Position numbers and translations under genes: made by a program
Source of the DNA: Hansfordia pulvinata
Lineage: Eukaryota > Ascomycota > Sordariomycetes > Xylariales
Length of the DNA stretch: 64,000 nucleotides
Assembly (NCBI GenBank): GCA_006538405.1
Contig: BJKQ01000013.1
Coordinates: forward strand, 620,001 to 684,000
Direction: 5' to 3'
The notes under the pieces: generated by a model
What the model saw: the letters and a program-made list of their open reading frames with translations, nothing else
What the model was told of the DNA's origin: nothing
Databases searched by the model: none
Shown here: piece after piece, positions 32,189-43,619 of the stretch
Numbering within the stretch: position 1 is the stretch's first letter
How the letters are laid out: each line of letters begins with the position of its first letter

Positions 32189-34628
32189 CCTCTGGCTCCC
32201 CTGCGAATGTGCGGGCAGTGGCGGTGCCGGAGGAGGTGATGTGATCGGGTCGGAGAACAGGGCCTCGGCCGGGTGAATGCTCTCTTCCTCGACCTGATTT
32301 CCTCTTCTGGCGAACCAAGACCAACCAAGACCAGAGAGCGTAAGAGAAGCAGTGAGCGAGAAAGAGACAGACAGGGGGGGAATAAGAGAGAGAGAAAGAG
32401 AGAGGGAGAGTGTGTATGTATGTATGTAATTGAAGGAAACTCGTGGGAGCTGGGAAACAAGAGGCTCTGCTGCGCGATGCTACTGCTGTGCGGGAGGAGC
32501 CCGACGAGAGCGCGTCCGCTTCGGGCGACTCGAGAGCCAGCCGTGCAGAGAAAGACAAGGCAAGAGGAAAGACAAATCCGGGAAGACCGAGAATGTTCGC
32601 CACCAGGTGGCCAGAGGCGAGCGAGAGGACAGGCGATGCCCCGGGGCTGCTCGAGTGCTGGAGGCGTGGCGAGAGGCGAAAATTCGGATACGGGGCATCG
32701 ACTTCTGCGAGCGGCGAAGGGCAGCTCGATTAAATAAACCTATCACGGCTGGCGGCGACAAGAGAGACAGAACCGTGGCCCGCCATGTTGTCCCGCGGCC
32801 TGACGGGTCTCGCTCGTCCGGCCTCGAGGGCATCGGCCGTAGGCATCACGGCGCAGAATGAGGGAAGGGAAGCCCGCGCCCCCCCTGTCGCCCTTGGCTG
32901 TCGGCCGCTGGTGTCGGTAGGGCGCCGAAGAGCTGCCACCATGGCGAAATTGTCTTCTTTTCTTGGTTGGTTGAGCAAGGTACCTGGCTTACTTAGAATG
33001 GCGGAAGAACAGACGGGAAAGAGGGATTGCAACTGGTCTTGGCCCCGCCACGATGGATGCGGGCAAAGGCTCGTCGGCGGCAACCGCCGAACAAGGGCAA
33101 CGGTTGGGCTGCCGTTGCCTACCACTTGGCGCAGGAGCTGCGGGCAGCCAGCCTTACGATATTTCGAGTCGAGCCTCCCGAGCCAGGCGGCCGCTCGCCT
33201 CGCTGGCGACGAGCGACGAACGGACTGTTTTGCTCGGCATCGCATCTGTCTGCCATCTAGCTACCTACCTACCTTAGGTAGTTACGAGCAGTGCTGTGTA
33301 CGAGTATCTGCTGGGATCGAGCGAGTGGAAGCCTGACTAACTACTGCCTGCCGGCAATCAAGTGAGGTCGATGGCCAGGCCTCGCCATCTCTACTCGAGA
33401 CGTGCCGGGCATTGCCCTCCCCTGCACCGCCCATCCCTGCAATCTGTTTGCCCGTCCTTCACAGCTCCGCCAGGCAGCACTCAACCGCCACTGCTGCTTG
33501 TCAAGGAGCCTCGCGCCGCACGGCCCACGTGAAGCTGAGATCCGGAGAGGCTCACAAACAAGACAGTCTAAAGCATGACCCGCAGACTTGTCCTGTCAGT
33601 GTACGAGCAGGTAATAAGCTCTGGCTTGGCTCACAAAGCACCGTCGGCATCTCCTCGTGGCCCTACGAGTACACAGGCAATGAGCTTCACCAAGTATGGC
33701 AGTGATGAGCCCCGCCTGCACGGACTCTTGAGGGCCTCCAGTTAAGAATACCCCGACCAGCAGCCTTGACTTGCATCCCGCAGGGCGTGGCAGGATCGGA
33801 CGCGGAAGCCTTCTGTGCAGCCGGGCTCTTCCACGCGCCATCGCGGTGAGTCGGGAAAAGATCCGGGGCTAGGTTAGTCGACCCCATCAGCGACTACCCA
33901 ACTCGGCCTCAGCCTATCGATCCCAACCCGTACCCCCATCTAACTTAGAAGAGAGACAGACAGGCCCGAGCGTAGTCCAGCAACACTCCATCCAGACTTG
34001 GCTGGACGCTGCCGGGACATCTGCCTATCGCAAGGAACTCACATGGGCGGCCATGTGCCTGAGCCGAGGAAGCCCGAAATGGCTCAAGATGCACTCCGTA
34101 TGTCCTCTCATCTTCTCGCCAGACCAAGTGTCTCCCCAAACACGAGTCGTCGCCAGGCCGCAATCTATCTGCTTGTTCGATTTCGGTCGACTTGCCTGCA
34201 CACATCTCCGCTTGAGTGGTCGTCCGTGGCGGCTGATCACCTCGATGGCTTTGCTCACAGCTCTCAGAGGCGTTGATCACCTCGACCGATTCCAACATTC
34301 GCTCGTGCTCGTAGCTGGGCGCATGTACATGTTGCCGTCGCCCGCAATGGTCATGGCCATGCCTTGTTTCATTAGTACATTAAAACTTCCGGGTCTATCT
34401 ACTAATTCCCACATTCGTACCTTGCGCCTTGCATGCCCGCAATCGTATCAGCCGAACAAAACCACCAGACTAGACTTTTGTGGTCCAGCTGACGCGCCGG
34501 AATCGCGAAACAGATTCGCATCAAAGGCGAGTGGAACCCGAGTCAAGAGGCGCTGCACTCCCGTTTCGATGGACACATCTCACGGAGATCCAAGCATCCC
34601 CAAACTGACTGCGTCACCCCGCACCCGC
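32189..34628. other. Gene-free region (about 2.4 kb)
   Basis: Upstream of the propeller-like gene and downstream of chs5. A GAGA-rich stretch (32370-32412) lies near the start of the propeller-like gene. A frame from 32785 begins MLSRGLTGLARPASRAS, resembling a mitochondrial presequence, but it soon loses protein character. No gene is called. Confidence 0.45.
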
Positions 34629-35939
34629 CTACAAGGCGACATTCTCGAAACTCCCGCCATCAGCAGGGCTGGCGGCCGGCTTGGAGTCATCCTTGTCGGT
34701 ATCCGGGTCCTCAAGCGCAGCAGAGGGCCTCAGCGCCACCTTCTGAGTCTCTTTGTCCTCAACGCGGACCTTCTGCTCGTCGGTGGGTGACTTGATCTTG
34801 TCCTCGTCTCCCGCATCGCCCTGCCTTGACTCTTCCTCCGACTCGGCATCCTTGTGGGCTTTGTCATCTGTCGTCGTTGTGGTCGTCGCCGCCGCCGCTT
34901 CTGACGATTCATCCTCGGTGCTGTTGGCGCCATCGCCACTGGGTTTCGCCGCACTGTCGATTTGCTTGTCGGCATCGCTCTTTTCCTCAGCCCCGCCGTT
35001 CATGGGCGCAGCTGGCAGGTCCTTCTCTTTGGTCGGAGCTTCGGCGGCCGGTGTGGCAGGGGCGTTGGTGGACGAAGAGCCCGGGCGAGTCGAGTTGACA
35101 TCGTCGTCGGCCGGGCCAGGGCGAACAGCGTCGAGGTAGAACTTGGTGACGCCGAGGATGCGACCATTGCGCTCGCAGGCGTCGACCCACTCAGGTCGCA
35201 CAACGGGAATGTTCATCTCCACGGCCTTCTCCCAGGCCAGACCGCGGCCCTCGGTGGTGACAAAGTGGGTGGTGTCGATGCGGACCTGGTCGATGAGCTT
35301 TGCGCCAACGCGCTCGACGGCGCGAGCGAGCGCATCGCGCTGTGTGGGCGGCAGGAGCCCGGTGGTTATGGTGATACCGGAGAGATCGGTCATCTTGTGC
35401 GTTGCGACATTGACGGGCTTGGAGGAAAAAGTTCCGGCCGTGGTGCGCAGGACGAGATGGAAAGAGTACTGGGTGTCCACAGCGAGACCAGAGATCTTGG
35501 TGGAGTGCATGTGCAGGGGGCGGGGGATGTTGCCAGCCTTCTGGCCGTTGCGGTACAGGCTGAGGGAGATGAGGTCCGCAGTGGCCAGGTCGACGGGATC
35601 CCACTCCAGGACGACCGACGTTTGAGTGGCATTGCGGCAGCGCAGAACGGGGTTCGAGGGCTCGGTGGCGCCAAAGGAGCTGAAGATGCGGTCCTGGAGG
35701 GAGGCGAAGCGCTTGTCGGCGGCGGACTCGGATTCGTGGTTGCGAGCGACGGTGATGTCGACGATGGAGCCCGACGTGATGTTGGGCGGAAGGAGGATAG
35801 AGGGGAACTCGATCTGGCGGAAGCCACGTTAGAATTGAGTGCTGGCAGAAAAGGGGGCGAGACATACGAGGCGCTTGTCCGGGGTCAACAAGACGGTGAC
35901 GCCGGCGTCGACCTTGCCGACCGTGAGAGAGACGAGCAT
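34629..35939 (-). CDS. chs5: Exomer component Chs5 (FN3-BRCT scaffold)
   Basis: Exons are 35868-35939 and 34629-35813; the 54-bp intron has donor GTATGT, branch TTCTAACG and acceptor GCCAG, giving 418 residues. The N-terminus MLVSLTVGKVDAGVTVLL is the Chs5 dimerisation/ChAP-binding segment. Next comes a fibronectin type III domain (about residues 75-163: ATQTSVVLEWDPVDLATA, LSLYRNGQKAG, GLAVDTQYSFHL). A BRCT domain follows (about 165-255: LSGITITTGLLPPTQRDAL, GRGLAWEKAVEMNIPVVRP, EWVDACE). The tail is acidic, Glu/Asp/Ser/Thr-rich and disordered. Chs5 forms the core of the exomer coat, binds Arf1 at the trans-Golgi and helps export chitin synthase and other cargo. All phases agree without correction. 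Confidence 0.95.
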
Positions 35940-37214
35940 TGTGGGCGAGACCTCTATCGGGCCGTGGCGAAGGGCGGGCTGCGTGGGTGAAGCGATCGAT
36001 GCGGAAAGACGAAGGCTGGCGTGCGGTAGGCGTCAACTAGAATGGGGTGGATGCTGGCGGTTTCTTTCAAGACCCTGCAGCGGAGGACGGGTCAGAGACG
36101 GGGAGGGCAGGACAGGGGCGGCCGCACGAATATGCGTCAGCGCTGTTGGATTCGACGGCGCGACGTCGAAGTGGCGGGACAGGATGGAGTTGTGAGAGAG
36201 CGACAGCGAGGCAACCGAAGAGCTGACGTTGGGCGAGATACAGATGAATGAAGGCAAGGCTGAGCACTGCCTTCAACGATGCGCCTGTATCCGTACTCCG
36301 TACAGCGCAAAGTCTAGGTGTGAGTAGCGCCCGGAGCTCGAGGCAGGTACGGGCACGTTCATCTCTGCACCACACAGAAGAGTCGCGGCTGCTGATCTCC
36401 ACTCGACTGGGCACGATCAGGGGTAGGCGTGGTAGGTACATGTACTCGTAGTCAGGCCAGGTAGGTACCTTTCTTCCTCGAAAGAGCTGTAAGGTACTCC
36501 ACTTGACCTCTAGCTATCACTCCTGTCGCACCCTTGCCTCCATGTGCTCCACATCCTAGCCCAGGGAAATGCTCGTGGCTGTCTGCCCGTATTGCCCGTG
36601 TACCCACCTCCTCAATTCCTTGGGACAGACTCGACGCCCTCGAGCCTCACCCACACGGATGCGCCTCGCAGCAAGACATTGAACTGACACCCTCCGATTT
36701 CTTCACTTTGAGTTGCTGGCTTTCTATACCTTACCTTCAGGTCATCAGCCATGGCCGCCTGGGTGGTGAGCTTGATTCTGCAATAATCTACTTTCCGCAG
36801 CCATGGAACGAGCCTTGCCCTATCTGCCCTGTCCAACCCTGCCAAGACCGCCCGGTGCGGTACTTGAAAGCCGCCTGGGAAGTCAGGGCAGGGAGCAGCT
36901 TCGCACGTCGCGTGGTTGGCACTGGGAAACCCGCTTTTGCTTCGTTGTGCCCGTGTCCTATTCAGCTGTCCTGTTTGATATCTCAGGCCGCCGAAGATCC
37001 ATGGGTCTGACTGACGAGCTTTTAGTCAAGTCACGTCTGCACGCGGAGTCACCTGAGCGGCGCGCCACCTCGATTCCGTTGACTAGCAGGCAGGATCATT
37101 CATGTTGAGTTGACTTTCTTGCTTGATTAGAGCTGGGCTTCTTTACTTATATAACCTACACGCCTTCGACTCTTGAGCCGAGGGCTCTATGCTGCTTGAA
37201 AGCCATAATGACAG
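35940..37214. other. Gene-free region (about 1.3 kb)
   Basis: Upstream of chs5 and downstream of the repeat-tailed gene. Contains a TACTCCGTAC word near 36293 and a GTACTCGTA word near 36441. No coding-like frame was seen. Confidence 0.5.
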
Positions 37215-38411
37215 TCAAGATGTCACCGTACGCGTTTTAAACCCGAAACGTTTAAAACCACGTTTAAGAACATAGCGATCCCCCGCCAACGGCTTCTCGG
37301 CCAAGGTTTCTTCAGTTGAGGGCTTCTCAGATGATAGCTTCTTGGCTGAAGGCTTCTCAAGCAGTAGCCTCTTAGCTGGAGGCTTCTCAAACAGTAGCTT
37401 CTTAGCTGGAGGCTTCTCAAATAGTAGCTTCTTGGCTGAAGGCTTCTCGGTTGGAGGCTTCTCGGTTGAAGACTTGGCTGAAGGCTTCTCAGATGGTAGC
37501 TTCTCGGTCGAAGGCTTCTCAGTTGGCAGCTTCTCAGTTGAAGACTTCTCGGCTGAGGCCTTCTTATGGCTCCTGTCCGGATCGCGGCCGAGCATGTGCT
37601 CAAGCACATCGACGACCGACATGGCCTGCATTCTCAGGTCCGTTTTGAGCGTGGCGCAGACAAGCTTTGAATCTATGATATCAACGCGAAACGTGCCGTA
37701 CAACTGCGCATCGGCCGACCATTCGCGGGCGCCAACAGGCCACTTGTCGCGCATCTCGCGAAGCGCCACGACGGACGGCTGCTTCATCAGGGGGGAGTCG
37801 GGGGGCAGACGACGACCATCCGGGCCCCAACCGTAGGCGGCGAGTGCATCGTCAATTGCCGACTGCCCGCGAGACTGCGCCTTCTTGCAGACGACAGCGG
37901 CGCACCTGCCACGAATAGGCCACGCCTTGTACCACAGCGGGGTGGCTGAATTGTCGGCGTAGCGATCGAGTATTGTCTTGGTGAGCACGGTGGTGGGGTG
38001 CGAGAGATGCTTGTAGTCCTGGTAGAGGAAACAGTGCAAGGTAGATACGAAGAGGTTGCTAATCATGTTGGTGGAGGGCTGCCTGAACTCTCGAGCGTAC
38101 CTAGAGTTCACAGCAGACAACTGGTCCTTCTTCACCTTCGTGGCCAGCCTATGAGCAGCTACATGGTGGCGTTCGCCGAAGTCGTTGACGAGCTGGGAGT
38201 GTTCGGGGCTTCGAAAGGGCGTCCACTTGACGGCGGTGGGGGCACGCGGCCTGTGGGATGTTTCGAAGCGGCCCTGGTGATAGCTGTTACCATGGCTTGT
38301 CGACGACGGACGCAAGATTTGCAAGGGGCAAGGGCTGACGAGGCGGCGAACAAGAGGGCTCAAAGTCGAGAGGCATGACGCCAGAGGCCGGCGGAGGACA
38401 GGGGCGGCCAT
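37215..38411 (-). CDS. Unknown protein with C-terminal 10-residue tandem repeats
   Basis: Single exon, 398 residues, from ATG at 38411. The N-terminus (MAAPVLRRPLASCLSTLSPL) is basic, Ser-rich and lacks acidic residues, so a mitochondrial presequence is possible. Residues about 60-270 are probably globular (AHRLATKVKKDQL, MISNLFVSTLHCFLYQDYKHL, ALAAYGWGPDGRRLPPDS, YGTFRVDIIDSKLVCATL). Residues about 280-370 are a tandem repeat with consensus FEKPPAKKLL and shorter EKPST/EKLPS units. The last residues are basic. I do not recognise a family. Coding GC is lower in the repeat than in neighbouring genes, suggesting recent repeat growth. Confidence 0.68.
   Translation of the reverse strand: MAAPVLRRPLASCLSTLSPLVRRLVSPCPLQILRPSSTSHGNSYHQGRFETSHRPRAPTAVKWTPFRSPEHSQLVNDFGERHHVAAHRLATKVKKDQLSAVNSRYAREFRQPSTNMISNLFVSTLHCFLYQDYKHLSHPTTVLTKTILDRYADNSATPLWYKAWPIRGRCAAVVCKKAQSRGQSAIDDALAAYGWGPDGRRLPPDSPLMKQPSVVALREMRDKWPVGAREWSADAQLYGTFRVDIIDSKLVCATLKTDLRMQAMSVVDVLEHMLGRDPDRSHKKASAEKSSTEKLPTEKPSTEKLPSEKPSAKSSTEKPPTEKPSAKKLLFEKPPAKKLLFEKPPAKRLLLEKPSAKKLSSEKPSTEETLAEKPLAGDRYVLKRGFKRFGFKTRTVTS
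37290..37560. repeat. 30-bp tandem repeat encoding EKP(P/S)AKKLL-like units
   Basis: Units near 37350-37440 are 30 bp long and nearly identical (GGCTTCTCAAACAGTAGCTT is the start of one). Flanking units are shorter and more diverged. All lie in the C-terminal part of the gene at 37215-38411 and stay in frame. Confidence 0.85.
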
Positions 38412-39519
38412 AGATCGATGGTTGGTCGCGTTGGCGCCAGAGTCGGGGGGTTACCGGGCCATAGGCAACCAATCCGGGGCTGTTCTCGGGATAGACGAGC
38501 AGAGCGCAGTCAGCGAAAGGTTGTGGCTGAGCAGTCGTGGGATCGAAGAAGGCTTGGTCGAGAGCTGTAGAATGAAGGTGTCGGAAGCGCGTCGGGACGC
38601 GGGTTGCGGTGGGTATGACAACGACTGAGGCGACTTTTCAGACTCGGCACATGCACCGGCCTGAAGCTGCCGTCTTCCAAATTGGAGTTTATTAGCGCCT
38701 ATCCGTAGGCCGCACGTGGCCGCGCAGGTCCTTGGTGGTAGCAGTGGAGGCATCCGACCCAAGCCCCACGGGTGTCATCACAGCACGCCTGCACTCCTGG
38801 CGCGAGGTGAAAACGGAGCAATGAGCGCGGGCAGCCCGGATGCGAATGATGCGTCGCTATCTTCCATAGGCAATCCTATTATTCCACCTCATGTGCCAAT
38901 ACACTACGTACGCCTGCCAGCTTACTGCAGGTTGCACGGTTGATGTACCTTACGTGTAAAGGTCCATGCTTTAGGTACCTTCCACTCACCAGACAGACAC
39001 TCGTACGTGTGTGCCTGCAATGTAATCTTCATTGGTGCATGGCGGACGCATGACTTGGCGCACGAGTACAGGCACACACTGCGAAGTTGGGACCTGTCTA
39101 CGAGGTACCCGGTATGTACAGTCTTAGGTGAAGCCGTACCTGGACCTCTAATGAACCGATGGATTCGTGGGTGTGTTTCAACAATGGCACCCATGCTGCT
39201 CAGTGTGCCAGTGCAACTATGGCTGACCCCACTAGCCGCGAGCATTCCAGGGCGGCCAAGTCGTGGGCACTCGCGGCCCTGGACACCCGACGCCATGTGC
39301 CCATAGAAGTACCTCTTAAGTCCCCCCGCCACTACTCGTAGAAGCGGAACTCGAGGGCAGTCAGAGCCACCACCACCACCACCACCAACACAGGCGCCCT
39401 CCATATAACCCGCCGCCCACCTCGATTCGACTCCTCCCCCTTCCAAACCCCATCCCATCATCTCCGCCCGAGACGACAACCGCCAGTCCAAATAGATCTG
39501 TATTTGACTGCTAGCCAAC
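38412..39519. other. Divergent intergenic region (about 1.1 kb)
   Basis: Between the repeat-tailed gene (-) and eIF1A (+), so both promoters should lie here. A CCACCACCACCACC run sits at about 39368-39390, upstream of eIF1A. No coding-like frame was seen. Confidence 0.5.
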
Positions 39520-40453
39520 ATGCCCAAGAACAAGGGAAAGGTAAGCCCTCTTTCCCCGCTGGCTTCCCCTCGCTCTCGCTTTTGCTTTTACCCCGCGCCT
39601 CTGGCTACGCTGCCATCTCCCCCCGCCACGCTGTGCGCGGCGCTGCCCCTCACAGCACCAAAGGAGAAAAAAGAGAGAACCACGAAAAAAACAACCATCA
39701 TCGCGACGCGCCATCCCCCATCATCGACATCCGCCCAGCCTCACCCCACTCTCTACCAGAAGGCTGCACATCGTCTGCCTACTGCCAAACGCCGTCTCAC
39801 ATCTGATACTAATCACCCCACAACAGGGAGGCAAGAACCGCCGTCGCGGAAAGAACGAGAACGACAATGAGAAGCGTGAGCTAGTCTTCAAGGACGAGGG
39901 CCAAGGTAAGCCGTCATGCCGACACCCTCCCAGCCCATCGTGTCGCCGCCGTCACGCGACATCATCCCATTCTCGACACGCCATCCACACTCGCACGTCG
40001 CATCCCCGCCTACCCACAAAACACAAAAATTTCGCACGACTTGATCTCAGGCTGACGTCACCCCCCATTACTCTAGAGTACGCCCAAGTCGTCAAGATGC
40101 TGGGCAACGGTCGCCTCGAGGCCCTGTGCTTCGACGGCGAGAAGCGCCTGGCGCACATCCGCGGCAAGCTGCGCAAGAAGGTCTGGATCAACCAGGGCGA
40201 CATCATCCTGCTGTCGCTGCGCGACTACCAGGACGAGAAGGGCGACGTCATCCAGAAGTACACCGCCGACGAGGCTCGCTCCCTCAAGGCCTACGGCGAG
40301 CTGCCCGAGCACGCCAAGATCAACGAGACCGACACGTACGGCCGCGGCGACGACGGCGAGGACTGCAACTTCGAGTTCGACGAGGACCGCGACTCGGACG
40401 AGGAGGATGACGACGAGGCCGGCGGTAAGGACATTGAGATCGACGACATTTGA
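39520..40453 (+). CDS. tif11: Translation initiation factor eIF1A
   Basis: Exons are 39520-39540, 39827-39905 and 40077-40453. Introns are 286 and 171 bp with GTAAGC donors, and phases agree without correction. The start [20 protein letters not shown] is the classic basic eIF1A tail. The OB fold follows ([57 protein letters not shown]). The acidic C-terminus runs [19 protein letters not shown] and ends DIEIDDI, the eIF5B-binding tail. eIF1A binds the 40S A site and works with eIF1 and eIF5B in scanning and subunit joining. A first exon of only seven codons before a long intron is notable but fits highly expressed fungal translation genes. Confidence 0.97.
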
Positions 40454-41710
40454 TCTCCCCGCTCGTGCTCGTCTGTCTCCCCGCTACTCCGCTGCCGCCT
40501 CCCCCGTCCGCTACCCGACAGGCTTTTGTATAGCTTCGCTGTCACAGCTTTACCCAGTAGTGGGGTGTTATCGTTGCCTCTTATGAGTGTTGCAGCCACG
40601 GCCTTGCCGCGGCCGCCGCACTCATTCCCATCTGTCTTCTCTCTCAAACTCGGTCCCTCCCATCGCACGTCGGCCAAGAGCACAAGGGCGTTGGGCCGGA
40701 CCGGGTTCCGCGACAGCATCGGGCAACGACTCACCGCTTCAAGTCAACAAACGGGATCGGAGGCGGTAGTTGAGGGCCATCAATGATAAAAAAGAAAAGG
40801 CCGCTCGCCTTGTTGGCGGAGATAGAGTAGAGATAATCCTGGGAAGAGAGAGTTTAGACCGCGCTCCATCCGTGGTGGGAGAGACGTCACGGGTGTAGTA
40901 GGTCGCTTTCCCTTCATGCACTTTCTTCCAAATTAAAACACTTACCAAATGCATCCCTGTTGTCTGGATTGTGTCAAATGTGAGCACGATGCGATAGGGT
41001 GTGATGAATTGTGGCAAATAGACAGCTTTGACGAGGTCGAAAAGAGGGCCAGACAGCCACCGCTGGTCTCGTACGTAGATCGTTCTACTGCACTGCTGCC
41101 TATCGCGTCTGCTGGGTCGCCTGGGCCGCTGAACCGGCTGGGGTTGTCAAGTTGCCAAGTTGCCATCTGCCGCCTGGCCGGCTCTTCCAAAGACAAGTAG
41201 TCGTCGAATCGAAAAAATTTATCGTCACTGAAGTGAACGGTGTGAATAGGTATTTTAGTGGTAATATTCATCTGGAATCGAATTATCAAGTTCGAGAGTG
41301 CCTTCTCTGCCGAGTCAACGGCTTCTATTTTGACCGTGACAGCCTCGTGCCAAAACCACACCTGTGCGCCTGCGGGGCTTCATCGTTTCTTGCGATATTG
41401 ATGCACGTGAAATGCCCGCTTCGCTGGGCTTGATTTTCGCAGAAATTCGCCCGAACTTATCTGCTCCGGGATCGTGATGAAGTCGTGGAGGGTCGCGAGC
41501 CGATTCTTGACCGGACATTTCGACCCTCTGCACCCGCACGGCCATCTGCCGAGCAGAGTCATGTGAGCTTGCCACAAGGCTTCTTTGAACCAGCCTACTA
41601 CAGCCGCAATGTGACTGTGAACCAATATGCCGTTCCAGGCTCGCGTTCGTCTCAAGGACGTGGACGTGGCTGCAAGCGGATGACCTCGACTGACCGTAGG
41701 CGATCCGTCT
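40454..41710. other. Convergent intergenic region (about 1.26 kb)
   Basis: Between eIF1A (+) and las17 (-); holds both terminators. No coding-like frame or strong repeat was seen. Confidence 0.5.
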
Positions 41711-43619
41711 CTACCACTCGTCGTCACTCTTTTCGTCGTCTGTTTCCTGTCAGCTCTGTACGGATCCAAGAAAATAACGTTTGGGTGAGTACTTACCGCT
41801 GTCGCCGACCTTGGCCTTCCGTTTTTGCAGCGCCGCAGCGAGAGCTCCCGCCATTCCGCCGTCGGCAGCGCCCGCTGCAGCGCCAGTCGACGCCGCCGCC
41901 GCACCGCTGCCTCCTGTCTCGGAGCCTCCCACTTGTGCCTGGCTTCTGTCTCGGATCTCGGTCTTGTCCACCTTCTTCAATGAGCCAATGCCACCTGCTT
42001 TCTGGATGTCCGCGAGCATGGCCCCGCGGCTCTGACCGCCACCGGATGGTAACGCTGGGGTTCCGGAAGCGTATCCCGAGTCGCGGTTGGGCGGGGGCGG
42101 AGGTGGTGGCGGCGGTCCGCCGGCACCACCTGGCGGAGGAGGTGGGGGAGGTGGAGGGGAGCTCCGGCGCCACCGGGCGGCGGGGAGGTGGAGGCGGGGA
42201 GGCGGCGCAGCACCGCCGGTCGGAGGCAACGGCGGCGGCGGAGGAGGGGCTGGCGCCGAGTCTCTCGGCGGTGGTGCCGGCACAGGACGGGAGGATGACG
42301 GCGGTAAAGGAGGTGCAGATGGCGGGCTGGTCGGAGGCAAGGGGGGCGGCACTGGGTGTGAGGTATCCCGCGGTGGGGGCGGAGGTGCCGGGGCCGGGGC
42401 CGGGGCCGAGTTGCGAGGTGGTGTTGCTGGTGCATTCTTCCTCGAACCGTCAAATGCAGGGGGCACGGCAAATCTATGGCCAGCCTCCCTTTCATCCAGA
42501 GGCGACTTGCCGGGTCTCGGGGGTGGCGGCGGTCCGGGGGCAGCCGGCACGGGTCGAGGCGGCGGTTCTGCGTGCGCATACTTGCCAGCGTCCGGCAGCG
42601 CAGGCGGGGCCTTGAATCTCGGCGCAGGCGGCGCGGGCGGCGATGGGGTCTGTTGGGGCGGCGTGGGCTCTCGAGCCACCGCCTCGGACTTCGCAACAGA
42701 TCTTCGAGGTGCTGGCGGAGGGGGAGGGCCGCCGCGCCTTGAGGCAGGAGGTGGGGGAGGAACGCGGGAGTTGCTGGAAGGGGGAGGGGGCGGGGGGGGA
42801 GGCGTGTCGGCGGGGATACCGCCTCCTTGTTGTTTGAGAAAGTCGACGATGAAGCCCTGGTTTTCCTTGATAAACTCGGTGGTTAATCCCTGCTCGGTAA
42901 GGAAGTTGCCAAAGTTCTCGCGCCAGTTGGGATCATAAGCCTCCAGCTCGGCAAACTCGGACGGGCCCCGGCGAGAGCCATTGGAGGCAGAGCCGGCATG
43001 TGGGCGAGAGGATTGGGCGGCCGGCCGGGGCGAGGGTGATTCGGGCGGCGTGTGGGCAGAGGAGTGTCGGTGGCCGCCGAACAAGCCGCCGAGGAAGCCC
43101 TTGGACGAGCCCGACGCTGAATGAGAAGCGCCTCCAAATGGGGTGTTCCTGGTTGCTTTAGAGGCGTTCTTCTCGCGCTCGTCCATCTTCTTCTTGAACT
43201 GCTTAGCTTCCTTCTCGTCAACAAAGGACAGGCCGGCAAGGCAATCCTCAATCTCAAAGGTATGGAAGAAGGTGCGGTCCTGGTTGTATGACCAATTCTC
43301 GAAGATCTCCTGGTCCCAGATGACGCCTCGGGCGGCAGGCTACAGGCGGGTCAGCATGCGAGGCAATGTGGCGGGAGCATGTCAAGAGCATGGCGGCAGG
43401 GGTGGTTACCGAGACGTCTACGAGCTTGAGCCAGTAGGTGTTGCCGACGGTGTCGTTGGCGAGGACAATGGCGCCCTGGAGGCCGGTATAGGACCAGCGG
43501 TTGCGGTTTGGGTAGGCGACATAGAGGCGGGCGACGGCGACGGCGTGGATCTTGTTTGTCTGTTTGGGGACCTGACGCTTGACCGTCTCCTTGTCCTCGT
43601 CGCTGAGGATGGAGGGCAT
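41711..43619 (-). CDS. las17: WASP-family actin nucleation promoting factor (Las17)
   Basis: Exons are 43410-43619, 41797-43339 and 41711-41739, about 593-594 residues. WH1/EVH1 domain: MPSILSDEDKETVKRQVP, VAVARLYVAYPNRNRWSYTG, YWLKLVDVS, then RGVIWDQEIFENWSYNQDR and the DEKEAKQFKKKMDERE helix. A short basic/CRIB-like linker region follows, then a long polyproline region, a WH2 motif (MLADIQKAGGIGSLKKV) and a short acidic tail ending DDEKSDDEW encoded by the 29-bp last exon. Las17/WASP binds G-actin and activates Arp2/3 at endocytic sites and hyphal tips. In the polyproline region about 13 residues (RLHLPAARWRRSS) break the pattern. Restoring one base in each of three G4 runs (42156-42159, 42182-42185, 42196-42199) would turn it back into poly-Pro, without changing the overall frame. 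Confidence 0.95.

Noticed and set aside
32785..33336. A frame starting MLSRGLTGLARPASRAS, resembling a mitochondrial presequence
   Set aside because: Only the first 25 residues look convincing. The rest is Arg/Cys/Ser-rich without fold character, and no splice to a better exon was found.
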